DNA of 8,031 nucleotides from Bacilli bacterium (GCA_900751815.1 CAADST010000118.1:1-8031), one strand, 5' to 3'; positions 1-5,456 are shown, numbered from the stretch's first letter. The notes: generated by a model not told the origin, from the letters alone. Translations and numbers: made by a program.

Positions 1-633
1 GGTTCTATCCATGTTGATGGCGAAGGCACAGTAATGACTTGTGCAGAAACGCTACTTCGTCCGGAATCTGGTCGCAATGTGCCAAACATGACTAAAGAAG
101 AAATCGAAAAAACTTTATGTGATTATTTAGGTTGTAGTAAAGTTTTATGGGTTCCTGAAGGAATTTATAACGATGAAACTAATGGTCATATTGATAACAT
201 TTGTAATTTTGTTAGACCTGGAGAAGTAGTACTTGCTTGGACTGATGATGAATCAGATCCTCAATATGAAATTAGCAAAAAAGCTTTAGAATATTTAGAA
301 AGCGAAACTGATGCTAAAGGTCGTAAGTTAAAAATTCATAAAATGTATACTCCAAAACCAGTATTAATTTCCGAAGAAGAAAGTGGTGGAGTAGATGCAG
401 TTGAAGGAACTCTTCCAAGAGCAGTTGGTGACCGTCTTGCAGCATCATATGTAAATTACTATACTGGCAATGGCTTTGTAGCAGTTCCAGTATTTGGGGA
501 CCCTAATGATGAAGCAGCGATTAATTTATTAAAGGAATTATATCCAGATAGAGTAATCGAACCAATTTATGCTAGAGAAATCCTTCTTGGTGGAGGAAAC
601 ATTCACTGTATAACGCAACAAGTTCCTAGATAA
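1..633 (+). CDS. aguA: Agmatine deiminase, C-terminal part (5' end outside window)
   Basis: Agmatine deiminase converts agmatine to N-carbamoylputrescine and ammonia, the first step of the cytoplasmic agmatine deiminase route to putrescine. The frame is open from base 1, beginning [10 protein letters not shown], so the ATG at 34 is internal and the true start lies upstream; about 210 of the usual ~365 residues are present. Family hallmarks are visible in order: SIHVDGEG, the NGHIDN motif with the catalytic His (codon 187-189) and Asp (193-195), [25 protein letters not shown], and the C-terminal [11 protein letters not shown] with the nucleophilic Cys at codon 607-609. The two N-terminal catalytic-region segments are outside the window. 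The first ~90 bp are about 49% GC against about 27% in the next 90, and the protein there (around [13 protein letters not shown]) departs from the usual TEECLL...RNP pattern. The gene ends directly in a terminator, so it is the last gene of its transcript. Confidence 0.95.
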   Translation, partial: GSIHVDGEGTVMTCAETLLRPESGRNVPNMTKEEIEKTLCDYLGCSKVLWVPEGIYNDETNGHIDNICNFVRPGEVVLAWTDDESDPQYEISKKALEYLESETDAKGRKLKIHKMYTPKPVLISEEESGGVDAVEGTLPRAVGDRLAASYVNYYTGNGFVAVPVFGDPNDEAAINLLKELYPDRVIEPIYAREILLGGGNIHCITQQVPR

Positions 634-656
634 AAAGAGCATTTTGCTCTTTTTTT
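632..656. terminator. Rho-independent terminator of aguA, probably bidirectional
   Basis: A perfect 10-bp stem (AAAAAGAGCA at 632-641 pairing with TGCTCTTTTT at 645-654) with a TTT loop runs into a T tract. It overlaps the aguA stop codon. On the minus strand the same stem also ends in five Ts and follows the pepD-remnant stop codon, so it can serve both convergent genes. Confidence 0.9.
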
Positions 657-1021
657 ATTGAAGTTTATTTATTACTTTTTCTAACCATTTTTCAGTATCT
701 ATAATTGATTTTATATTTACTCTTTCTTTAGTAGAATGAGCATACTTAATCTCTGGTGCAATAATAGCTATTTCTAAATCCTTCTTTTTTTCTTGCAGGA
801 AACCCACTTCAACTGTAATATGATCTTCTTTAATTAAAGCTCTTTTATTATTTTCTTTTAATATTTTAATTAATTTAGAATTCTTATTTGTTTTAAATCC
901 CGGTTCAAAATCTGTTTGTTTAACTTTATAATTATATATTTTACCATTATTAATAATTTTTTTAAGTACTTTATCTTTACTTATATTATCACTACTTCTT
1001 AAACCAATTTTAAATATATTG
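655..1021 (-). pseudogene. pepD: 3' fragment of aminoacyl-histidine dipeptidase (M20 family), cut by an IS
   Basis: The minus strand is open from the IS edge to TAA at 655-657 and encodes 121 residues with no start of its own. The translation begins NIFKIGLRSSDNISKDKVL, contains DFEPGFKTNKNSKLIKILK and ITVEVGFLQEKKKDLEIAI, then APEIKYAHSTKERVNIKS, and ends TEKWLEKVINKLQ. This matches the C-terminal layout of PepD-type M20 metallopeptidases: an RSS segment, a W/F-x-P-x-x-x-S-x-L segment, an E-x-G-x-F/L segment, and a late P...HS/T..E motif holding a zinc-ligand His. PepD cleaves Xaa-His dipeptides such as carnosine and is normally about 480 residues, so about three quarters is missing. Upstream it abuts the IS left repeat at 1022. 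The 36 bp beyond the IS right end lead straight into another gene's promoter, so the rest is not nearby. The fragment is probably not translated. Family assignment is firm at M20 level and good at PepD level. Confidence 0.8.
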
Positions 1022-1050
1022 GTGAAGTGAAAAAGTAAATTCTAGTTTTA
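1022..1050 (+). repeat. IS30 left terminal inverted repeat
   Basis: This 29-bp repeat starts GTGAAGTGAAAAAGTAAATT and ends TAGTTTTA. It matches the reverse complement of 2657-2685 at 28 of 29 positions, the difference being T against C just after AAATTC. Outside it, the flanks also look alike (ATTG here, ATTGGT on the reverse strand of the other side), so the exact outer limit is uncertain by a few bases. Confidence 0.9.
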
Positions 1051-1073
1051 AAAACTGAAAAAATTTGTAAGAG

Positions 1074-1099
1074 AAAGTTCCAGAAAATGGGACTTTTTT
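1074..1099 (+). terminator. Terminator-like hairpin just inside the IS left end, facing inward
   Basis: AAAGTTCC (1074-1081) pairs with GGGACTTT (1089-1096) with one G-T wobble, a 7-base loop, and a run of six Ts (1094-1099). Read on the plus strand it would stop transcription entering the IS from the aguA side, which would otherwise run antisense through the transposase. It has no gene of its own upstream. Confidence 0.6.
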
Positions 1100-1222
1100 A
1101 AATAAATATTAAATAAAAAGTAGACAAAAAAATAAAATGATGTATAATAAAATACGAAATATCAATTAATTTATTGCATGCAAAAGGAACTCGAATTTGT
1201 CATTTTTAAAAAAATGTAAGAC

Positions 1223-1270
1223 TAAATTCCAGTTTACTAAACATGTATGAATAATATGATGTTTCTACTA
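1223..1270 (+). repeat. Degraded inverted copy of the IS right end
   Basis: Read on the plus strand, this segment contains TAAATTCCAGTTTA, then ATGTATG, then TGATGTTTCTACTA. The same three blocks occur in the same order on the minus strand from the right repeat inward: TAAATTCCAGTTTTA at about 2671-2657, ATGTATG just inside it, and TGATGTTTCTACTA at 2587-2574. The copy here is shorter because about 60 bp between the second and third blocks are absent. It looks like a remnant of a second IS end. Confidence 0.55.
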
Positions 1271-1282
1271 TTTTTCTATTAT

Positions 1283-1309
1283 ATTTATAAGATTCTATTT
1301 CTTATAAAT
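1283..1309. repeat. Perfect 10-bp hairpin downstream of the transposase
   Basis: ATTTATAAGA (1283-1292) and TCTTATAAAT (1300-1309) are perfect inverted repeats around a 7-base loop. On the transposase strand it follows the stop codon by about 45 bp but lacks a clear U tract, so it may stabilise the mRNA end rather than terminate. Confidence 0.5.
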
Positions 1310-1355
1310 ATGTTTTAAGAGATAAGGTTTAAGAATAACATCATCTCTTGCAATT

Positions 1356-2552
1356 TTATTTTACTCCAAGTTTTTGGAGTAATTCAGAACCATATAAGAA
1401 TTCAAACATTTCATAGGGAGTTTTACCATTTAAAGACTCCCTAGGTGTAGAATTAATATGGTCAAACATAAGATTAACATCTTCTTGAGTAATATTTGAG
1501 ATGTCGAGTTCATTGGGTATGATATCACGAATATAATTATGATTGTTCTCTACATGAGGTTTTTGATAAGAACACATAGGATCACAATAGAAAATGTTTA
1601 ATCTAATTTCTTTGGTGTTAGGATTTAGAATAAATAATTCAATTATTTCAAATTCAACACCTCTGTCAGTAAGAAGTAAACCAAATAATTTAGAAAATTC
1701 ATCTGGAGAAAGTTTTGTCTGATACTCATCAATAGTATTGGACATTGCTGCAGATGTTTTTTCTTGTTTTAATTTACCAATCATAAGTTCAGTATCTTCA
1801 AAGTAGAAAGATTGAATATAAGGCCCAGATAAAGAGTTCATAACAGTATCCATTTCTGTAGTTTTAACATCAGGATTTTCTTTTTTAAACTCTTGATAAT
1901 CCTTGTATTTATGACCGTCATATAAAGCAGGTTGTTTTCTCTTTTTGTATTTATCTTTAAATTGTTTTCTAGACACTTTTTCTTTTAAAGATAAATTAAT
2001 TAAACCTTCATTTCTAAAAACTCCTTCATCAATATAATTATATAAGCATTTTTCAGATTGTTTAATTTCAGGATGAGAAGCTTTAATTTGATAAATAGAT
2101 TGACCTTGATTAATTAAAGGAACAATAATATTAGCAAGTTCTTGCCTTTCAGTAGTATTCATGTTAATTCCTTGTCTAGAATCAGATAAATCATATTTAT
2201 ACTCATCATGAGCTTTATCAGCATAATAAAAATATTTATCAAGCTGACATTTAGAAATTTTAGGACAACCATTGCAAGCTCCAGGAGATCTATCTCGTTT
2301 TTTACAAGTTATTTCTTGATAATTATCACATTTATACTTGCAACCACCACAAACTTGTCTATGAATACAAATAGAAGGATAAAGTTTAGTATTTCTAGGT
2401 TTTAATTGTCGATGTTTTCTAATTTCTTTAGCAATAGTACTTTCATCTTTACCTAAATTTTTAGCAATAGCAGCTTTGGTAGAACGATTTTCAATACCAG
2501 TCTGAATAATTTTTCTATCATTTAAAGTAAGATGAGTATTATCATGTTTCAT
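1356..2552 (-). CDS. IS30-family transposase (DDE), 398 aa
   Basis: Catalyses cut-and-join transposition of the surrounding element. The N-terminus (about residues 8-48, LTLNDRKIIQTGI to STIAKEIRKHR) is the helix-turn-helix that binds the terminal repeats. A Cys-rich segment follows (C62, C68, C71, C75, C83, C93, C96, C102), likely a zinc-binding module seen in many Firmicute IS30 members. The RNase H-like catalytic core carries D235 (TTEMDTV), D296 (LLTDRGVEF; most relatives have TDNG) and E335 (KPHVENNHNYIR), so the DDE triad is complete. The C-terminus has the usual HINSTPRESLNGKTPYEMF. The start chosen is ATG 2552-2550, 11 bases after AAGGAG. In-frame TTG/ATG codons at 2588-2583 lack a ribosome site and lie at the likely transcription start. 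No frameshift or stop is seen. Expression is probably limited by the leader hairpin. Confidence 0.95.
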   Translation of the reverse strand: MKHDNTHLTLNDRKIIQTGIENRSTKAAIAKNLGKDESTIAKEIRKHRQLKPRNTKLYPSICIHRQVCGGCKYKCDNYQEITCKKRDRSPGACNGCPKISKCQLDKYFYYADKAHDEYKYDLSDSRQGINMNTTERQELANIIVPLINQGQSIYQIKASHPEIKQSEKCLYNYIDEGVFRNEGLINLSLKEKVSRKQFKDKYKKRKQPALYDGHKYKDYQEFKKENPDVKTTEMDTVMNSLSGPYIQSFYFEDTELMIGKLKQEKTSAAMSNTIDEYQTKLSPDEFSKLFGLLLTDRGVEFEIIELFILNPNTKEIRLNIFYCDPMCSYQKPHVENNHNYIRDIIPNELDISNITQEDVNLMFDHINSTPRESLNGKTPYEMFEFLYGSELLQKLGVK

Positions 2553-2559
2553 AATAAAA

Positions 2560-2596
2560 ATAACTCCTTTCAGTAGTAGAAACATCAAGGAGTTAT
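2560..2596 (-). promoter_or_regulatory. Anti-Shine-Dalgarno hairpin in the transposase leader
   Basis: On the transposase strand ATAACTCCTT (2596-2587) is a perfect complement of AAGGAGTTAT (2569-2560), with a 17-base loop. The 3' arm contains the transposase ribosome site, so pairing would hide it. The 5' arm overlaps the element's own -10 box (2600-2595). A transcript from that promoter would start around 2588-2586 and lack most of the blocking arm, whereas read-through RNA from outside would contain it all. This is the known IS strategy, as in IS10, of preventing translation from outside transcription. Confidence 0.75.
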
Positions 2597-2623
2597 TATA
2601 GACTAAAAATGGAAATAAGTGAA
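2595..2623 (-). promoter_or_regulatory. Transposase promoter
   Basis: On the minus strand TTCACT (2623-2618), a 17-bp spacer and a perfect TATAAT (2600-2595) form a sigma-A promoter. The predicted start is about 2588-2586, giving a leader of roughly 35 bases before the ATG at 2552. The promoter lies about 60 bp inside the right repeat. Confidence 0.7.
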
Positions 2624-2656
2624 TTATGTGAATAACTAAATTCTGGTTGCATACAT

Positions 2657-2685
2657 TAAAACTGGAATTTACTTTTTCACTTCAC
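2657..2685 (-). repeat. IS30 right terminal inverted repeat
   Basis: Reverse complement of the left repeat with a single mismatch. It lies upstream of the transposase promoter. The outer end (CTTCAC followed by ACCAAT) gives no duplication of the left flank. Confidence 0.9.
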
Positions 2686-2721
2686 ACCAATAAAATTATC
2701 TCATTTTGAGAACTAAAACGC

Positions 2722-2750
2722 TTGACTTGTCTCGAATAAAGACATATAAT
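2722..2750 (+). promoter_or_regulatory. Strong sigma-A promoter of the surface-protein gene
   Basis: TTGACT (2722-2727), a 17-bp spacer and a perfect TATAAT (2745-2750) lie 41 bp before the gene's ATG. Transcription should start near 2757. The promoter is 37 bp outside the IS right end, so the IS neither supplies nor breaks it. The spacer itself is palindromic (see the paired operator sites). Confidence 0.85.
2728..2744. promoter_or_regulatory. Operator-like site 1, GTCT-N7-AGAC, filling the promoter spacer
   Basis: TGTCT and AGACA form an inverted repeat around 7 bases. It occupies exactly the 17 bp between the -35 and -10 boxes, the classic position for a repressor or for a MerR-type activator. 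The same core with the same spacing recurs 34 bp downstream. The regulator is unknown and is not encoded in an obvious form in this window. Confidence 0.5.
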
Positions 2751-2777
2751 TATTTTAAGATAGTCTTAAAATAAGAC
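2751..2777. promoter_or_regulatory. Operator-like site 2 with overlapping palindromes at the transcription start
   Basis: GTCT-N7-AGAC recurs at 2763-2777, centred 34 bp from site 1. A second perfect palindrome, TATTTTAAGA (2751-2760) and TCTTAAAATA (2764-2773) around TAG, overlaps it, so the two stem-loops are mutually exclusive in RNA. The block runs from the end of the -10 box to one base before the AAAGGAG ribosome site (2778-2785). Confidence 0.5.
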
Positions 2778-2790
2778 AAAAGGAGTGTTT

Positions 2791-4374
2791 ATGAGGAAAA
2801 AAGTATTAATTAGTATTGGAAGTATATTTGTAATAATGCTTGGTATAGGTTTATATCTTTGGTTTAACAAAGATGATAATACTCAAGTATATGAAAATAA
2901 AAAAGAAGAAGCAAAAGCACAGATATCAGGATTTAATGGTATATCGATGATGTATGAGACAGGACCAGGAACTGGAGAATATTCTGAATCAAAATCATCT
3001 TTATGGCCGGATTCTGGTTATATATTTAATGAAAATTTAAGTGGTTGTGAAAATGGGGGGGAACTATCATGGAATAGTGAAACTAATACAGTTAATTTGC
3101 TAAGCAATAGTTCAGATGCTTGTTATGTATATTTTGATGCATATATAATACCAGTAATAAATAGTGTAACAACAAGTAATATAGAAACAGATAGTATAAC
3201 ATTAACAGTAAATGCAACAAATGGCAATAATCCAATAACAACATATTATTATTCAAATAATAATGGAAGTAGTTATGTATCTAGTAATAGTAATACTTAT
3301 ACTTTTAGTGGTTTAGATATGGGTACAGTTTATAATTTTAGTGTATATGTTGAAGATAGTGCTGGATATGAATCTGAAGTTTATACATTAAATGAGACAA
3401 CAGAGGATACTCCACCAACATTAGCGGAAGTTTGTAGTAATACAGATACTTTGTCAAACTGTATAGTAAAATATTATAATGCTACAGACTCTGATATAAG
3501 CAATATTTATTATCATAATAGCGATTTAGCTAATGGGGCAAATGATAACAGTTATAGATTTTTCGGCGATGAATATGATAACCCAAATAATTATGTGTGC
3601 TTTGGAAGTTCATTAAGTGAATGCCCATATGATAATTTATATCGCATTATAGGTGTCTTTGGTACTGAAGTAAAATTGATAAAAGCTGATTTTGCAAGTA
3701 GTAATTTGCTCGGCACTAATGGCGATTATTCTGAAGAGGAAAATGACCCTTATGGTAATTATATTGGAAAGTTGGATAATTGGGGAAGATATTTTTGGAG
3801 TGGTAGTGCATGGGATGATACAGATTGGAGAAATAGCCGATTAAACACGATTAATTTAAATACTAACTTTTTAAATAATATAGGTTCAACATGGAGTAAT
3901 AAAATAGCGTATCATAATTGGATTATTGGTGGAAATACTAGCAGTAATATAGAGGAAGTTCCTCCAGTAAATGCATATCAAAACGAGATTATTAATCCAG
4001 CTACAAATTTAACATATAATGCAAAGGTAGGTTTAATTTATGTATCCGATGTTGGTTACGCTTCATCAGAAAATTATTACTGGGCTACAGAAAACATGGG
4101 AGATTATGGAGCCGTATTTACTGAAAATTGGTTAATGTTGGGAGAAACGGAATGGACTATTACAAGAATTACTGATTCTACATCGCAAGTTTATGCAATA
4201 TGGAATACTGGTGATATTTGGTCTAGAGGAGCATGTAATACTTGTCATAATGATGCTTGCACTATAACTTCGCCGGGTGAGGAATGGGCAGTAAGACCAG
4301 TTTTTTACTTAAACTCTAATATTACATATGTCTCTGGATCCGGGACTTCATCTGACCCAATTCGCATAAATTAA
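2791..4374 (+). CDS. Membrane-anchored surface protein with fibronectin type III-like domain, 527 aa
   Basis: The start is ATG 2791, five bases after AGGAG (2781-2785); the in-frame GTG at 2785 lies inside the ribosome site and is rejected. MRKK and a hydrophobic segment (about residues 5-25) form an N-terminal membrane anchor with the rest outside the cell. There follow a charged linker (26-45), a small domain holding C86 and C111 (SGCENGG and DACYVYFD), a fibronectin type III-like beta domain (about 120-205, ending in a proline-rich TPPT linker), and a C-terminal domain (about 212-527). The last includes DNLYRIIGVF, KVGLIYVSDVGYASS, EWTITR and AVRPVFYLNSNITYVSGSG, a pattern I associate with surface proteins of uncultured gut Firmicutes. 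Nine cysteines, mostly in close pairs (215/224, 270/278, 482/485/490), suggest disulfides. It is rich in Asn, Ser and Tyr, with several NxS/T sites. No enzyme motif or LPxTG anchor is visible. It is monocistronic, with its own promoter and terminator. The function is unknown; adhesion or ligand binding is a guess. Confidence 0.85.
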   Translation: MRKKVLISIGSIFVIMLGIGLYLWFNKDDNTQVYENKKEEAKAQISGFNGISMMYETGPGTGEYSESKSSLWPDSGYIFNENLSGCENGGELSWNSETNTVNLLSNSSDACYVYFDAYIIPVINSVTTSNIETDSITLTVNATNGNNPITTYYYSNNNGSSYVSSNSNTYTFSGLDMGTVYNFSVYVEDSAGYESEVYTLNETTEDTPPTLAEVCSNTDTLSNCIVKYYNATDSDISNIYYHNSDLANGANDNSYRFFGDEYDNPNNYVCFGSSLSECPYDNLYRIIGVFGTEVKLIKADFASSNLLGTNGDYSEEENDPYGNYIGKLDNWGRYFWSGSAWDDTDWRNSRLNTINLNTNFLNNIGSTWSNKIAYHNWIIGGNTSSNIEEVPPVNAYQNEIINPATNLTYNAKVGLIYVSDVGYASSENYYWATENMGDYGAVFTENWLMLGETEWTITRITDSTSQVYAIWNTGDIWSRGACNTCHNDACTITSPGEEWAVRPVFYLNSNITYVSGSGTSSDPIRIN

Positions 4375-4400
4375 GGAGAAAAGTCTTTACTTTTCTCCTT
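4373..4400. terminator. Shared hairpin between convergent genes
   Basis: A perfect 11-bp stem (AAGGAGAAAAG at 4373-4383 with CTTTTCTCCTT at 4390-4400) and a 6-base loop lie on the stop codons of both converging genes; the protease stop is inside the loop. T tracts after the stem are weak on both strands, so efficiency is uncertain. Confidence 0.65.
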
Positions 4401-5361
4401 CTTCTAACATTGTTGTTATAAATATTCCATAACCACTACTTGGATTATCTATTACTACATGAGTTACAGCACCAATTATTTTATCATCTTGAATTATAGG
4501 CGAACCACTCATTCCTTGAACAACTCCACCAGTTTTATCAAGTAATTCTTCATCGGTTATTTCAAATGATATATTTTTAATTTCACTTGTTTCATTAATA
4601 CTTATTATTCTAATATCATAGTTGTTAATCTCTTCACCATCAAGAACTGTTTGAATGTAAGCATCACCAACTTTAACTTCATCTGGTGTTGCAACTTCAA
4701 GTAATTCTTTTTCTGGTAAAGCTGCATCATACATACCATATATTCCAACATTAGTATTCTTTAGTATTGTCCCATAAGTGGTATTATAATAAAATTTAGC
4801 ATTTTTACTTCCTGGAACACCATTAGAACTTTTTTCAATACTAGTAATATAATTTCTAAATATTATACCACTTTTTATTTCAACAACACTACTTGTATTT
4901 GATTCTACTATTTCATGACCTAGAGCCCCGAATACTTTGGTTGCTGGGTCAATGTATGATAGTGTACCAATACCTGTAATAGAATCTTTTACATATAAAC
5001 CAGTTTTATAAACATTATCATCTTTAACTAATTCTAACATACTAGTTTTTTCTTTACCATTACGCATGTAAGTTACTTCAACTTCTAAATCACTTACATT
5101 ATCTTCGATTACTTTAGTAAGTTCTTCAACACTTGAAACTAGAACGCCATTAATATGAGTTATGTAATCACCAGATTTAATCTCAGGATTACCTTTGTTA
5201 TATTTACCATTTATCTGGTAAAATCCTATAACCATTATGCCATCTGAATTAATCTCTATACCTAAGGTTTCTCCTCCAGGTATAATGTAATCTGAATAAG
5301 CTAGAGCAGAGGTTGGTAAAAATAAGAGTAGACTAATAAAAAATAATTTTAATTTCTTCAT
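4387..5361 (-). CDS. spoIVB: Secreted PDZ-S55 serine protease of the SpoIVB family, 324 aa
   Basis: In spore formers SpoIVB is exported into the space around the forespore and cleaves SpoIVFA, releasing the SpoIVFB protease that activates sigma-K. Here, a signal peptide is visible (residues 1-21, hydrophobic core FFISLLLFL, cleavage after ALA). A PDZ domain occupies about 30-110 (MVIGFYQINGK, IKSGDYITHINGVLV), and the S55 peptidase domain about 120-322. Catalytic residues are H149 (FGALGHEI), D270 (FEITD) and S285 (VQGMSGSPI); the D-to-S spacing of 15 equals that of the Bacillus subtilis triad (D363, S378). The C-terminus has IIGAVTHVVIDNPSSGYGIF. At 324 residues it is about 100 shorter than the Bacillus protein, mainly before the PDZ. 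The start ATG follows GGTGG by five bases. No other sporulation gene is in the window. Family identity is strong; a sporulation role here is unproven. Confidence 0.9.
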   Translation of the reverse strand: MKKLKLFFISLLLFLPTSALAYSDYIIPGGETLGIEINSDGIMVIGFYQINGKYNKGNPEIKSGDYITHINGVLVSSVEELTKVIEDNVSDLEVEVTYMRNGKEKTSMLELVKDDNVYKTGLYVKDSITGIGTLSYIDPATKVFGALGHEIVESNTSSVVEIKSGIIFRNYITSIEKSSNGVPGSKNAKFYYNTTYGTILKNTNVGIYGMYDAALPEKELLEVATPDEVKVGDAYIQTVLDGEEINNYDIRIISINETSEIKNISFEITDEELLDKTGGVVQGMSGSPIIQDDKIIGAVTHVVIDNPSSGYGIFITTMLEEGEK

Positions 5362-5405
5362 ATAACCACCATTTCCATAATTATTATGGTATTTTTAATA
5401 TTTAT

Positions 5406-5429
5406 TAGTAAACCAATAATTGGTTACTA
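5406..5429. promoter_or_regulatory. Palindrome between divergent genes, possible operator
   Basis: AACCAAT-A-ATTGGTT (5411-5425) is a perfect 7-bp inverted repeat around one base. The symmetry extends outward as TAGTA (5406-5410) and ACTA (5426-5429) with one extra base on the left. It is 44 bp before the protease start and 53 bp before the B3/B4 gene start, placed to affect both. The regulator is unknown. Confidence 0.5.
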
Positions 5430-5450
5430 CCAAAAATTAGAAATTTATTG

Positions 5451-5456
5451 TATAAT
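5451..5456 (+). promoter_or_regulatory. -10 box of the B3/B4-domain gene
   Basis: A perfect TATAAT lies 22 bp before the ATG at 5479, which would put the start near 5463, just ahead of the ribosome site AGAAGG (5467-5472). No good -35 hexamer lies 16-18 bp upstream; the palindrome at 5406-5429 occupies the adjoining region, which would suit an activator-dependent promoter. Confidence 0.45.

Larger units (their letters stand above)
1051..1355. other. Non-coding left arm of the IS
   Basis: This ~300-bp stretch between the left repeat and the transposase stop holds no convincing gene on either strand. It contains the inward-facing terminator, a degraded inverted copy of the IS right end (1223-1270), and a perfect 10-bp hairpin (1283-1309). 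An outer pair of arms, ATGATGTT at 1256-1263 and AACATCAT at 1337-1344, encloses that hairpin, so the RNA could fold into a larger two-level structure. It would form the 3' untranslated part of the transposase transcript. Confidence 0.6.
1022..2685. mobile_element. IS30-family insertion sequence, complete (1664 bp)
   Basis: The element is bounded by 29-bp terminal inverted repeats with one mismatch, 1022-1050 and 2657-2685, both reading GTGAAGTGAAAAAGTAAATT from the outside in. Inside is one long minus-strand transposase gene of the IS30 DDE type. Total length is at the upper end of the family's usual range because about 300 bp of non-coding DNA separates the left repeat from the transposase stop. 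No target-site duplication is apparent: the left flank ends ...ATATATTG and the right flank begins ACCAATAAAA. The element sits at the broken end of the pepD fragment. Ends and transposase both look intact, so it may be active. Confidence 0.9.

Noticed and set aside
1363..1380. ACTCCAA/TTGGAGT hairpin as the transposase terminator
   Set aside because: It lies within the last codons of the gene and is followed by A-rich rather than T-rich sequence on the transcribed strand.
2208..2405. Plus-strand open frame of 65 codons inside the transposase gene
   Set aside because: It is antisense to the Cys-rich part of a well-supported transposase, has low-complexity Ile/Ser/Phe-rich content and no ribosome site.
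2553..2588. 12-residue N-terminal extension of the transposase (TTG/ATG at 2588-2583)
   Set aside because: The codons fall at the expected transcription start, lack a ribosome site, and would translate through the real site AAGGAG; the family's proteins start near the helix-turn-helix.
1012..2695. ATTG / CAAT at the two outer edges of the IS as a target duplication
   Set aside because: They are inverted, not direct, so they cannot be a target-site duplication; they might be a slight extension of the inverted repeats with a 2-base indel, or chance.
2686..2721. Continuation of pepD to the right of the IS
   Set aside because: Only 36 bp separate the IS from the next promoter and the short minus-strand translation there shows no M20 pattern.
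5362..5410. Minus-strand promoter for the SpoIVB-like gene (CATAAT with TTACTA 17 bp upstream)
   Set aside because: The -35 matches only half of the consensus and AT-rich sequence gives many such hits; not strong enough to list.
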